This document shows positions 36,800-49,169 of a DNA stretch of 64,000 nucleotides, piece by piece (position 1 is the stretch's first letter; the number at the start of each line of letters is the position of its first letter). A program made the position numbers and the translations under genes. Under the pieces are notes generated by a model. That model was not told the DNA's origin, ran no database searches, and saw only the letters and a program-made list of their open reading frames with translations. Source of the DNA: Ilex aquifolium (taxonomy: Eukaryota > Streptophyta > Magnoliopsida > Aquifoliales > Aquifoliaceae). The stretch lies in NCBI GenBank assembly GCA_951799425.1, contig OX637393.1:39381744-39445743 (forward strand). Reading direction: 5' to 3'.

Positions 36800-37377
36800 A
36801 ATTGATAGCCTACAAAATCACATATGTCTCAATGTCATGTACCAAGATCATGCAAACTATGCTGTCGACTCCTTCCTATTTTGGTAGGTGGTCCTATCTC
36901 ATTCAGGAATGCACATTCTATATCATAAGAAGCATCTCTTACTGCTTAATACATCTCTAACTGAAATCCGGCATCATCTCCCCATAGTTCTCCAAGTACA
37001 CGACATAGACTAGGTGTCGTTGCTACACCCGTCTAGTATGTACACAGAGAACAATGGGATCTGCCACAGAGGATATCCAAGAGATGTAACAAGTTAAGCG
37101 GTGAGATACTAGCTACAATATAAACTTGTGCATTCCCAAACTGTTCGAAATTGGACAATTCAAGAAATCTCCATCGGCAAATAATACTCTATGTCCGATG
37201 TGGATTCTTGAACGGGTACTAAGGTTTCATGCAAGCATGCATAGAATTGAAACCTTAATTTATATTAAGGTTTCAATAAATTACCGAAATTCATAACTTG
37301 CCAATTCCCAGGAATAAAACGAAGCATAAAAAAAAGTACACATATATGATAAGTGATCAAGTGTTGTACCTCTACAT
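36800..37377. other. Region upstream of tnp2, nothing recognised
   Basis: No domain-bearing frame on either strand. It may hold the tnp2 leader, but I see no clear promoter motif. Confidence 0.4.
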
Positions 37378-37680
37378 ATGCTAGCTTGTATGTGTATTCC
37401 TAAAGGGGTGGTGAAGAAGCTGAATTATTTGATTGCTAGTTTTCTTTGGTCCAATAAATTGGATGTCAAAAGAAGACATTGGGTGTCTTTGGAGAAAATT
37501 TCTAAACCTAAAGTAGAAGGTGAGTTGGGGATTAGAAGGTTTGAGGACATTCAATCTGCATTTAGAGTTAACCAAGTGTGGGGGATTCTAAATGGGGTCT
37601 CTTTATGGGACAAGGTCTTTCAGAGTAAGGTTCTTAAAGGAAAACATGCAGTCTGAGATACTGAGTTCAGGGGTTGTGTA
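37378..37680 (+). pseudogene. LINE reverse-transcriptase C-terminal fragment
   Basis: A plus-strand frame reads FLWSNKLDVKRRHWVSLEKI, then GELGIRRFEDIQSAF and SLWDKVFQSKVLKGKH, which is the linker between reverse transcriptase and zf-RVT in plant L1-type LINEs. It stops at TGA 37657, after which the LINE-like reading is lost. It is in the opposite orientation to the other LINE piece (29745-28723), so the two are separate insertions or captures. Confidence 0.75.
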
Positions 37681-38039
37681 CTACTATGTACTTTGGAGCA
37701 TATAAAGTCTTGAAATTCTGCTACATAGCAATAGTAGGACATGATCTGCTTTAAGAACATTACAGTAAGTAACAATTTTAAAACATAGTTCAATGCTAAT
37801 TCAATAATGCAGACTTGTATTAAAAATCCTAGTCACTATGGTAAAAACATCACATGATTTACCAAATGCAGCAGAAGAGAACTCCACACATCAAAGATCA
37901 TATTTAGACAAAGGTAACAGTGCAGCATGGAACAAATTTTGTTCCTCTAGAAGATAGATATGTACCTTACCAATTCATGTGTACTAGCGATAATCATCGA
38001 ATCTAATAGACAAAAGCAGAATAAACAAACAGGTAGGAT

Positions 38040-38680
38040 ATTTTTACCCACCTTTACTGCAAGAAGTCCAAGAAAACAAGGTTTATCAAAAAGGTGAGCC
38101 AACAATAAATGTCTCTGATCTCCCTGCACAGTGCCCTCAGCATAAAGGAAAAGTCTAATGTCAGTATTTGGAAAAAAAACTCATCAATATAAAACTAGAC
38201 AAGTGATACCCAACAAAGTAACCAAAATAATACAAAACTAAACCGAGTAATAGCTAATAACCTCACGGAACAACATCAACCCATGTTGCCATCTTATCAA
38301 AGCAAACAAACTTCATACTTGTTTGCATCTTGCACTCTGAAAAAAATTTGAGAAGGTATGACACCAAACCATGAGGTGCTCGCTTCAGTTGTTGGAAGGT
38401 ATGACACTAATCTACAACAGGTCATTACTCCTTTTTTCAATTTCCATTCCAGTTCTTCATATATGTCAGTGATTGCCAAACCAAAGATATACAACTATCA
38501 TGACAATCTTTAGCAAAAGAGAAGGATGGATGATAATAAGTTTCCAATAAAAACATACTGTTAACTGTTCCCTTCCATGAAATTTCAGTATTGATGGAGC
38601 ACAAGAAGTTGCAGTTCACCATTACACGAAAAGTTTCAGTGGCTTCTCGACTATGCTTACAACAGATCAAGCTCAAAAAC
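38040..38680 (-). pseudogene. Unidentified captured exons
   Basis: Two exon-like blocks on the minus strand: about 38650-38560 (REATETFRVMVNCNFLCSIN, followed by SWKGTVN) and about 38145-38060 (GDQRHLLLAHLFDKPCFLGL, LAVK, then GTGGGT). They have protein-like composition and splice-like borders. I do not recognise the parent gene. Their place inside the CACTA element beside other fragments suggests a sixth captured gene. Confidence 0.35.
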
Positions 38681-39072
38681 TAGCAGGTTTGCCTAAGTCC
38701 ATGCTCATGTCCTCTCAATGGTAAAAAGACACAGAAAAAAGAAAGAGAATAAATATTGCAGGAAATATGAATAACACTAGGACTGCAGAGAACACTTCAA
38801 TTATTAAGGAACATGGCTCAAATTTTCTGTGCTCATTTCTCTCAACCTATAGGCCGAATATGATTCACACCAGATTACCTGAGAATTTACTAGACCAAGA
38901 CAAAAATATACAGAATGTGCTGCGATATCAACATATCTAAAAATTATGGTCGTTTTGAAATCCTACAAATAGTCATAGTTATCATTGGTAATGATCAACT
39001 GAATAAAAATCATCTATTACACTATAAATGTGTCTATCCTAGTTCTTATGATTTTGGTTATATGCGCTGCAG

Positions 39073-39399
39073 AAAGAAATTCAGTTGTGTCTGTGTTCGA
39101 GAGCAGAATGAATAAGATCCACACAACACATTCATGGCAATTTTTGGGAATAGACTCTATTCAACAGTATAATCAACTGCCCATGGAGGCAAAGTCCAAT
39201 GTCATAGTTGGTGTCGTCGACACAGGTAAGTGTTCAATAAATTTGTACTTCGCTGAATCTTGTTTTACTATCACCATCATCATCATCACTACAATAGAAA
39301 TTTTATTACTTCTTATTTTCAGGAGTTTGGCCCGAGTCCCATAGCTTCAGTGATTCCGAATTAGGGCATGTGCCTAAAAAAATCAAGAGAGAGATGTAA
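39073..39399 (+). pseudogene. Captured fragment of a subtilisin-like serine protease
   Basis: Two plus-strand exon blocks with clean splice borders. 39073-39225 begins after CTGCAG and ends at GACACAG/GTAAG; it reads SVVSVFESRMNKIHTTHSW, then FLGIDS and VIVGVVDTG, which holds the catalytic-Asp motif of plant subtilases. 39323-39399 begins after TTTTCAG and reads GVWPESHSFSDSELGHVPKK, then a TAA. These are the inhibitor-peptide/catalytic-domain junction exons; the His and Ser catalytic regions are missing. The orientation is opposite to the other captured fragments. Confidence 0.82.
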
Positions 39400-40640
39400 A
39401 CGAATAAGATGGCCTGTGTAACCAACCGTGGAGTGAATCGATGGAGGCGGCGACGATCGATGGTGCTTGTGGCTTCAAGGTGCTTGTGGCTTCACTGGCT
39501 TGTGGATTTGAGTTCAATCCATGGAGAGGCAGAGAGAGGAGGCGGCGAGAGTGGAGTGAATCGATGGAGAGAGAGAGAGAGAGAGGACACGGCGACGATC
39601 GATGGTGAACTGACCTTCAGGGTGCTTGTGGCCTCACTGGCTTGTGGCTTCGACTTCAATCGATGGAGAGGTAGGGAGAGGCAGAGAGAGAGAGAGAGCG
39701 AGAGTGTGTGTGTGTGTGTGTGTGTGTGAACTGAAAACGAAGAGGGAGGGAACAATGGGGAAAGAGAGAAAGAGGGAAAAAGGGTTGGGTAAGTGAAAAA
39801 AATGAGATGTTCACGTCTTATAAAAACGTTGTGATTTAATATTTTTATTTTATTTTTACTTTAATAACTAAAATTAACATTCTGCGACGAAAAATATTTT
39901 CCCTAAAAATATTTTCACTGAGCAACATTACTTTTTTTCTCTTTTTTCACATTATGCCATGTTTATGTATATCGAATATAAAAGGTATAGAAAATCACCA
40001 AAACTTGTCCCTCTCCCACAATTCTTCCTTCCACAACCTGTCCAATACCTCTGCCAAATTTTCACTTGGGATTGTTTCAATCTGCAAAACAAAAAGTGAA
40101 AAAAAAAGGAAAAAATAAAATTAAGGGATAACCCCTACTTTCTCTGCCGATATCTACCAAAATGACACTCAAGACAAAGCAGTTATCCAAATCCACAGAG
40201 TAATAGTTAAATAACAAGAAATTCGACACCCAAAACCATTAATCCCAAGAACTTAACCAAGTCATTGCAATATTTAATAAGTTAAAAAAAAAACAAAAAA
40301 ATGAGACTCATAAGAAGCATACGAGCCTGTACTTTCATGTGGAGTTGCAAGAACTCACCTAGTAATTCCCCAATGGGATCTTTACCTCAACAATGGGAGG
40401 GTAGGAAACGATCTGGTTCGAGAGTGAGGGCAAGAAACACTCCGGTTCGTAGGGGAAGTAGAACAGAGAGAATAGCGAGGAAGAGAGAGAGAGAGAGAGA
40501 GAGAGTACTGTGTCTGTCGACTGAAATAAACAAAGAGGGAGAAATGGGGAAAGTGAGAAAGAGGGAAAAAATGATGGGCAATGGATCTCGATTTAGGTAG
40601 GTAGCTTTTTTTTTTTTTTTTTTAAAAAGTCCAAACAACA
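39400..40640. other. Low-complexity 5' region of the CACTA element
   Basis: Contains GA and GT microsatellites (about 39565-39730 and 40485-40505) and duplicated segments: GGAGTGAATCGATGGAG near 39430 and 39555, and an AGAGGGAGAAATGGGGAAAG-type stretch near 39740 and 40533. Open frames here are repeat by-products. Confidence 0.55.
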
Positions 40641-41059
40641 TCGTTTTGAATTTTTTAAAAATTATATTTTGCGACCCAATAATAAAAACGTCCCAATTTA
40701 ATATTTTTATTTTATTTTAAATTTAAATGTGGTTGTAATTTATATTCTACGACGAAAATAAAAACATCGCAATTTAATATTTTTATTTTAATTTAATTTA
40801 ATTTTTGATTATTTATTTTTGCGACAAAAAAAAAAAATTATCATAAAAAATATTTTCATTTCCCGCCATCGCTTGCTCGCACCGAGAGAGAATGATAATT
40901 TTGTGACGAAAAAAAAATCGTCGTGAATTAAATATTTTGACTTTATTTTAATTTTAATTTTAGATTATTTATTTTTGCGATGAAAAATTTTTGTCGTGCA
41001 AAATATCAATTCCCGCCATTTACTCGCGCCAAAAAAATTGGGCGGGTATCGCCTTTTTG

Positions 41060-41660
41060 CAACGTTTTTTAAAAACGTCGGAAAAATCAACTAAATTATT
41101 ATTTTTAAAATTTTTTATTTACGTAAAGATTTATTGGCGACGTGTTTCTATAAACGTCGCGAAAAACCAACTAAATTGTTATTTTTTAACTTTTTTTTAT
41201 TTACGTAAAGATTTATTGGCGACGTTTTCCTATAAACGTCACGAAAAACCAACTAAATTATTATTTTTTACCTTTTTTTATTTACGTAAAGATTTATTGG
41301 CGACGGTTTTTTAAAAACGTCGTGAAAAACCAACTAAATTATTATTTTTTAACTCTTTTTTATTTACGTAAAGATTTATTGGCGACAGTTTTTTTAAAAC
41401 GTCGCAAAAAATAAACTAAATTATTATTTTTTAAAATTTTTTACTTACGTAAAGATTTATTGGCGACGTTTTTCAAAAAACGTCGCGAAAAACCAACTAA
41501 ATTATTATTGTTTAACTTTTTTATTTACGTAAAGATTATTGGCGACATTTTTTAAAAAAAGTCGCGAAAAATCAACTAAATTATTATTTTTTAATTTTTT
41601 ATTTACGTAAGATTTATTGGCGACGTTTCTCTAAAAACTTCGCAAAAAACAAACTAAATT
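41060..41660 (-). repeat. CACTA subterminal repeats, right end
   Basis: Seven units spaced 78-82 bases, with the marker ACGTAAAG(A)TT at 41121, 41203, 41284, 41366, 41447, 41527 and 41605. Each unit carries TTGGCGACGTTT, then an AACGTCGC-type inverted partner about 10 bases later, so each can form a small hairpin. Confidence 0.85.
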
Positions 41661-42244
41661 ATTATTTTATTTAATTCCCCAATTCCCACAATTTCTCCCG
41701 CCAAAAAACATTTTGAAAGAAATAGGCTTTTAGCGACGCTTTTAAAACACATTGAAAAAAAATGAGAAATAGAAATTTACACTTTATTTTACTTTAAATT
41801 TTAGATTATTTATTTTTTGCGACGATATAAAAATATTTGCGACGAAGAAATTTGTCGTAAAAAATTACCAATTCCCGCCAAAAATAATTATGAGGGAATC
41901 GTTTTTTCGCTACGTTTTTAAAAGAAGTCACAAAAAAATTGTCAAAAACATAAATTTGCGACAAAATTCAAAAATCGTCACGAATAGTAAACTTTTTGCG
42001 ACAAATTTAAAAACGTCGCAAAAAATAATTTTTGTTGTAGTGTCTAAAAAAGCTACGCACGATCAAAAAGGACAACCAACGATATGGCAGAAAGAGTCTC
42101 TTTTACAGGGACTCCAAGGAGTGCTTTAATATATTCTTGAGAACTAGAGTCTCAAATCGAGAATGAAATCCAAAATCAAAGTAGAAAAACGATTTCTTAG
42201 TGATGTTCAGAGGGAAGTTTTCATGTTTCATCGCTCAAAAATAT

Positions 42245-43210
<966 letters not shown>

Positions 43211-43244
43211 TAATATTGTCTCCGAATAGCACATTTCCTAAATC

Positions 43245-43508
43245 AATCATCAATTGAAACATTATTTAATTTGTGACCACTAAGTTCGTCGCCAAAAAAC
43301 AAACACTAATTGGCGCAAAAATTGGTCAATGGCGGGAATTTTTTTGCAAACACATTCAGCGATAAGTATAGATTTTTGTCACCAATTTTTTTTTTTTAAA
43401 TAATTTTTGGTGACGAACTCTGATGTTGGTCGTGGAATGTTAGTTTTTGGTGACCATTTTTCTTATTCGTCACAAAAAAGTTGTTGCAATAAAACATTTT
43501 TCTTGTAG
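43245..43508. mobile_element. Second CACTA-type terminus, inverted relative to 21853
   Basis: Read on the minus strand from 43508 this begins CTACAAGAAAAATGTTTTAT and then follows 21855-22125 closely for about 255 bases. The outermost CA of CACTACAAG is missing. It is the terminal region of an element from the same family as the left end of the big CACTA. Confidence 0.8.
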
Positions 43509-44015
43509 GCCGAGCTACGTATAGCGTCGGTGGATGGCAGCCGTGGCAGAGGCTTGTAAAGTGACTGCTTGGGCGAGAGCAGAGTCATAGAGGCCGAGCT
43601 ACGTATAGTCTCGGGGGTGGCTGCCATGGCAGAGGCTTACTAGATGACTACTTACACGAGAGCAGAGTCGTAAAGGCCGAGCTACGTATAGTCTCGGGAG
43701 ATGACTGCCGTAGTAGAGGTTGACTACTTGTGCGAGAGTAGAGTCGTAAATGCCGAGCTACGTATAGTCTCGGGAGATGTCTGCCGTAGCAGAGGTGACT
43801 ACTTGCGCGAGAGCAGAGTCCTAGAAGCCGAGCTACGTATAGTCTCGGGAGATGTCTGTCGTAGTAGAGGTGACTACTTGCGCGAGAGCAGAGTCATAGA
43901 AGCCGAGCTACGTATAGTCTCGGGAGATGTCTGTCGTAGTAGAGGTGACTACTTGCGCGAGAGCAGAGTCATAGAGGCCGAGCTACGTATAGTCTCAAGA
44001 GATGGCTGCCGTAGT
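43509..44015 (+). repeat. 75-bp minisatellite
   Basis: Units begin GCCGAGCTACGTATAG at 43509, 43593, 43676, 43752, 43827, 43902 and 43977, with spacing 84, 83, 76, 75, 75, 75. From 43701 the plus strand stays open through the 75-bp units as a 25-residue repeat containing EAELRIVSGDVCRSRGD. It starts exactly where the CACTA-type terminus ends and runs into the decayed gag region. Confidence 0.9.
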
Positions 44016-44039
44016 AGAGGCTCATTCCATTGAGATGGA

Positions 44040-44746
44040 GATGAGGAGGGCACTGAGAAGCTGGGCGCCTGAGGTGCGCCTGGTGAGATGGGACGAGACC
44101 CATCGTCTATGCGGCATCATTGGAAGCGCCCAAGGTGGAGAGGGCGAGACCTCTTGTCTGGGCGGTATCAGTGCGTCTTACCAGGTAGTCCACAGTTTCA
44201 GGCGCCTACGCCTTGATGGTGTTGAGGGCATCACCAAGTTGGTTTTGCACCTCCTTAATCTTTTCATCCCAATAGTTGGGGACCTCCTCAGTCGAATGGT
44301 GGTACTAGCTATCATGGTCTCCATATTGGCTTTCTCCATCTTCGTGCTCCTGCGTAGGTACATGTGGAGGGGGTACATGTGAACTCCCTGCGCGCTAAGG
44401 AGGGACTGCTGGGCGAGGTGCACCCTGGTATGGCCTTGGGGCATTCTGGCGAGGGCCCTCACAGTGAGGGGCTGTCTGACACCCAGAAGGAAGGGATTAC
44501 TGCTCCTCTACTGTTGGAGGGAGTGGTGCTCTTCCGGCAGGGTGAGGGGCGACGCCCCCTTTGGTGAGCATCAGTTGGATGATTTGTTGGTTCTGTTTTA
44601 CCAGGAACTGCACGGTCTGCAAGAGTTGTTGCTGCTGTCCGACGGCGAGAGTTGTTGTAGCAGAAGGTTCCGCAGGTGCGAGGGGAGGCGGAGCCTCCTC
44701 CCGGTGAGTCGGGTTGTTGAGACCTTGATCTAGTGATGATTGTCAT
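44040..44746 (-). pseudogene. gag: Degenerate gag start of a reversed LTR retrotransposon
   Basis: About 45 bases past the primer-binding site, a minus-strand frame starts MTIITRSRSQQPDSPGGG, typical of the gag start in plant Ty3/gypsy elements. After about 30 codons the frame shifts. A different frame then carries a Gln-rich helix (AVGQQQQLLQTVQFLVKQNQ) and later NYWDEKIKEVQNQLGD. Several stops interrupt it. The rest of gag and all of pol are missing; the minisatellite follows instead. Confidence 0.6.
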
Positions 44747-44790
44747 GGATTCAAAGAGCAAAGAAGTAGTAGAAACTTAGTCGTTCCCAC

Positions 44791-44802
44791 AGACGGCGCC
44801 AA
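44791..44802 (-). other. Primer-binding-site-like sequence
   Basis: On the minus strand TGGCGCCGTCTGTGGGAAC lies three bases after the LTR end. TGGCGCCG-type tRNA-primer sites are common in this position in plant gypsy elements. Confidence 0.7.
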
Positions 44803-44805
44803 ACT

Positions 44806-45484
44806 GAGCAATATAGTGGTTCGGTCCGGGTGACCTACTCCACTCTCGGGAACAGCTACGGTGGGCGGAGGTGTTTTATTGATGAATAATGCCGCCGGGA
44901 GAATAACTCCGTGAGTATTACAATGCTTGGGAAAGAAAGAGAGCAATGTATGTAGTGGAGTATGTAGGACCTTGGAGGCGTAGAGGTCTCAAGGTCCTGC
45001 CCAAGTGTGTAGATCATGCCCTCTATGTGGAGAGGGCTTACATTATATAGGCTTAGTAAGGCGGTGAGTTGAGGCGGTGACGTGAGGAAGAGGTCTTCCA
45101 TTATTTTGGTAAGTGCAATCTTAGTAGGAATAGATCTCTTCGGCAAGCACAGTTAAGGTAGGAGTAGATCTCCGCATCCCGATATTCTTTCCTCGTACTC
45201 CTATTCAGTCGGAGAAATATCTTGGATTTGACTTGACTTGGCTTGGACCTTCATTGGAGTCAAGGGGACAAAGGAGTAGAAGACCAGGAGGGCCACACCA
45301 TGGGCGGCCCCTTGTCCTCGGCTTTGGCTTGAGTTCTTTTGAACTCTGTATTGATTTACGGCCGTATTTCCAATTCCTTTTATGCTCTCCGTAATTTGGA
45401 CTTTTCTTTATGCCCTTCGTATTTCCTTTGGACTTTCTTGGTCCGTTCAAGTTGGGCTCGGCCCAGTCAAATATGGACTCATCA
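44806..45484 (-). repeat. 5' LTR of a reversed Ty3/gypsy element (679 bp)
   Basis: On the minus strand the LTR begins TGATGAGTCC at 45484 and ends TTGCTCA at 44806, followed by the primer-binding site. A TATA box (TATATAATG) lies at about 45050-45042. It abuts the start of CRK duplication copy A (45485), so it inserted at or near that boundary. The other LTR is absent. Confidence 0.8.
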
Positions 45485-45891
45485 ATTTGATTGATAAAGA
45501 AACCTCATTTAGAATCAAAAGTTAAACGTTTTTTTTATCATTTTTTTAATCAAATATTATGGTTTAATTTTTCTTTAACTTTATAACATAAGAATTCTTA
45601 TACAATATACTCATTTGTAGCATTAAATATTGATTTTGTTAATAAATATTTTCTAATCTATAATAGATCAACTAAAAAGTATGAAAATTGATATAACGCG
45701 CGTAAAAAAAACAAAAGATGAGTCAAAATATATATTAAGTTGTCAAAAAGGGTTCTTTTTTATTCTCGGACCCCAATTCATGTTGGGACCCTGGTTATTT
45801 TAAAATTATTTATTAAACAATGACATTTTTTAAAAATGTTTTTAATAAATACACTTTCATACAAAAATATGTTCTTGAAACATTCTTTTTA

Positions 45892-46773
45892 GGGAAAATT
45901 TTAGTCACACTCCTCCTAGTTTACTATATCTTTAAAGACACCTCCTCTATTATCAAAAAATCACTGACACCACTTCTAATTTATATTTAAACATCACTAA
46001 CACCATTTACCATTAAACTAATATTTCTAACAAAATAATTTTATCTAAAATACAAAAAATGCCCTACATAAACCTCAAGTAATTTTTCTACATAAAATTT
46101 TATTAAAAATAGAGCCGATTAAAATTTATTTTTCTATATATTAAAATTTGAACCAATTAAAATTCGATTAAAACTGATTAAATTTTATTTTCTTTAACGT
46201 ATTAAAATTCGAGCCTATTAAAATTTATTTTTTTACATATTAAAATTTGAACCGAGTTGTTAGTGCCGATTAAAATTCACTTTTGAGTAAATTAAAATTT
46301 ATATTTTTTTACTTATTAAAATTCGATTTATTAAAATTTGAGTCAATTAAAATATATATTGTTTTATGTATTAAAATTTGGACCGATTAAAATTCAATAC
46401 GAGTTGATTAAAATTTGATTTGAGTCGATTAAAAATAATTTTTAATTGGCTCAAATAGAATTTTAATTAGCCCAAATTTTAACACGTAAAAAATATAATT
46501 TTTAATCAGCTCAAATTTTAATATGAAAAAAAATAAATTTTAATTAGCTTGAATCGAATTTTAATCGGTCCAAATTTTAATACGTAAAAAAATTTAGAAA
46601 ACAGAGGGGGTCTCATTGAAGATCTGCTTATCTAGAGGGGGTGTGGATGAAGTTTGTCCTCAAATATATTAAGGACAATTTAGTAAATTTGTATTTTAGT
46701 TAATATTTTTAATTTGACAGGGAATATTTTTGAAGATATAATAAATTAGAGGGGGTGTGGTTGAAAGTTTTCC
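45892..46773. mobile_element. Mutator-like foldback element shared by both copies (copy A)
   Basis: Ends are GGGAAAATTTTAGTCACAC and, read in reverse, a related AGGAAAACTTTCAACCACAC. The interior is built of degenerate ATTAAAATT(C/T)GA repeats in both orientations. The same element sits at 56756-57660 in copy B, so it predates the duplication. The right flank is altered here. Confidence 0.7.
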
Positions 46774-48905
46774 TACACAACCAAAACGAAGGCGTGTTAA
46801 CGAAACCGTGTTTTAAAGGCACACCTTTTAAGAAAATGTCTATGTGTTTTTGAGCTGAAGAAAGTGTCTATTTCAAAAACCCTTTTTCTAGCATCAAGTC
46901 AAGTGTTAGGCGAGTCGTCGGTAGTTTGGGGTGTGCGTATGAGAGAGAGAGAGAGAGAGAGAGAGAGTAAATGAGAAAAGAGATGTTTTTGGTGATAATT
47001 ATCCCTGACACAAGACACGACCAAAAAAAAAAAAAAAAATCTCTGACACAAGATACCAGCAATGAGAGATATGGCACCGATTATAACAAGAAGCGTGGTT
47101 AATATACATGCATGCTTTCAATAAAAGCGTATTTGTTATACGGATTTTTTTATAAAAATTGTAATTTTTAAAAAACATGTATTTACATTAAAAGTGTAAT
47201 TGTTAAATATATTTTTAAAAAATATCAGAATTTGATGAATAAATTTAAAATAATAATAAATCAGTATATTTGTTTCAAAATGACGGAAGATAGATAATTA
47301 ACTTGATAATAATTACGACAATAGAAGTTATTGTGGAAAATGGTCAAGGTCATTCACAATATCTCTGGAATTTTATTATATTTTTATCCGTATTACTCAG
47401 ATTTCAAATTTTGTCAAATCTACAATTGGTCATCTGTTTGATTTCTAATGTAGCACCCTTAAGGGATAATATCATTAGATCGAGATTATTTTCGGTACAC
47501 TTTTATTTAATGTGCAAAATCACATATCGTGTATAACTAAGTTCTTATCAACACATAACGTGTACCTATCTCTCTTCACTTTAATTTTGAATTATATAAT
47601 TAAAAAAATTAAATTATTATTTAAAATATAAATAGTAAAAGATCAGTTCGATTTTTGATATTGTATAATGTCTTCAAATACAAAATTATTGTTAGAATTT
47701 GATGGGGTATTCAACAACACCATTATATTGTATCCATAAGTTATGTCTCCAAATTACATATAAAGTGTATTAGAATGAATGAATTGGGTATAAGTCGTGT
47801 CGTGTCAAAATTTGTCCAACATATGTTCGTTCATCCGTCAATTCTATGTCTAGAATACCTTGTTTTTAGCCATATTCATACCGATCCTTTAATTAAAACA
47901 GGTGCAGCAAAACTATCCGTTTACCACAGGTCATACTCAAAAAAATCAAGCATGTACTATCGTATTCCAATCAATTCAACACAAAAGCTTGAACCAAAAT
48001 CATTTCAACATCCTCATTATCAAAAGGTAATGCTGCAAAGACTAAAAAAAAGAATCAGAAATAGAACACAAATGATGCGTTAGCTGACATGATAAATAAA
48101 TCTTGGAGTTTAAAAAATAAAAATGAAACCAAAAATATGTAACTTGTAACACTATCGAGCATATAACTCGGTGATGGAAGCCTCATTCACAGACTGATTT
48201 TCTAATTGATTGGCTTGAGTCACACCTGCGTTATACCCTTGACACAATGCAGGCTCTATAGGTACTGCAAGGCTGAGAGAGATGCTATTAAGCATCAACA
48301 TAACTGAATTCATAGTTGGTCTATCTGCTACATTTTCTTGAACACAAAGCATTCCAATACGGATGCATCTCATTATGTCTTGTTCTGAACATGAACGCAC
48401 AATCAATTTGGGATCTACCAAATTTAAAGCCGTTCCATCTTGCCAATTTTTCCAAGCCTACAAAAATGCAACATGTGAAGTTATAAGATTTCTTTCTATT
48501 ATAATTTTTGCGGCCAGTAATGAATCTTCCTTATTTAAACTTACACAGCTAAGGAGATCCTCTACATTCTCCCCTTGTTGGAAAGAGTTGTTCTTCCGAC
48601 CACTTATAATCTCTAGAATTATCACTCCAAAACTGAAGACATCTGACTTAACTGAGAATTGTCCATCCTTTATATACTCTGGTGCCATATAGCCGCTGTA
48701 ATTATTCAGTCATAGATAATAGCATTAGAGGCTGAAGACCGTTCTTAGGCTTGAAGACATGCTTCAACTTACGCCTCTTGTGTTTTTCCTTGGACATTTT
48801 CTAGAACCACTTAATTTGTATTTTCAAGATTAATTGCAAAGTTTTATAGAACCTTTGTGCTATTTAATGATAGATAAACAAAAGTTAAGAATCATTTCAT
48901 ACTTA

Positions 48906-49169
<264 letters not shown>

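Larger units (their letters stand above)
21853..42042 (-). mobile_element. Large CACTA (En/Spm) transposon with captured host gene fragments
   Basis: The left end starts CACTACAAGAAAAATG and the right end read in reverse starts CACTACAACAAAAATT, the classic CACTA terminal inverted repeat. Subterminal arrays rich in GCGACG/CGTCGC are present at both ends (about 22110-22900 and 40640-42030). Between them, on the minus strand, lie tnp2 (36799-33084) and a tnp1-like gene (32981-31337), giving a 5' end at the right and a 3' end at the left. The rest is filled with pieces of at least five host genes and two LINE fragments. Both transposase genes have many stops, so the copy is not autonomous. The flanking triplets (AGA left, TCT right) do not match as a direct 3-bp duplication. 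Confidence 0.85.

Noticed and set aside
39409..39755. Arg/Glu-rich and Ser/Leu-rich frames
   Set aside because: Produced by GA and GT microsatellites.
21850..42045. AGA/TCT as a target duplication of the CACTA element
   Set aside because: They are reverse complements, not a direct repeat, so they do not qualify as a target site duplication.
44002..44733. Plus-strand frames of 67-126 codons
   Set aside because: They lie opposite a decayed gag region and show no domain of their own.
47775..48083. Frame of about 100 codons conserved in both duplication copies (also 59030-59359)
   Set aside because: The copies share it only through recent duplication; most differences change amino acids, and no domain is seen.
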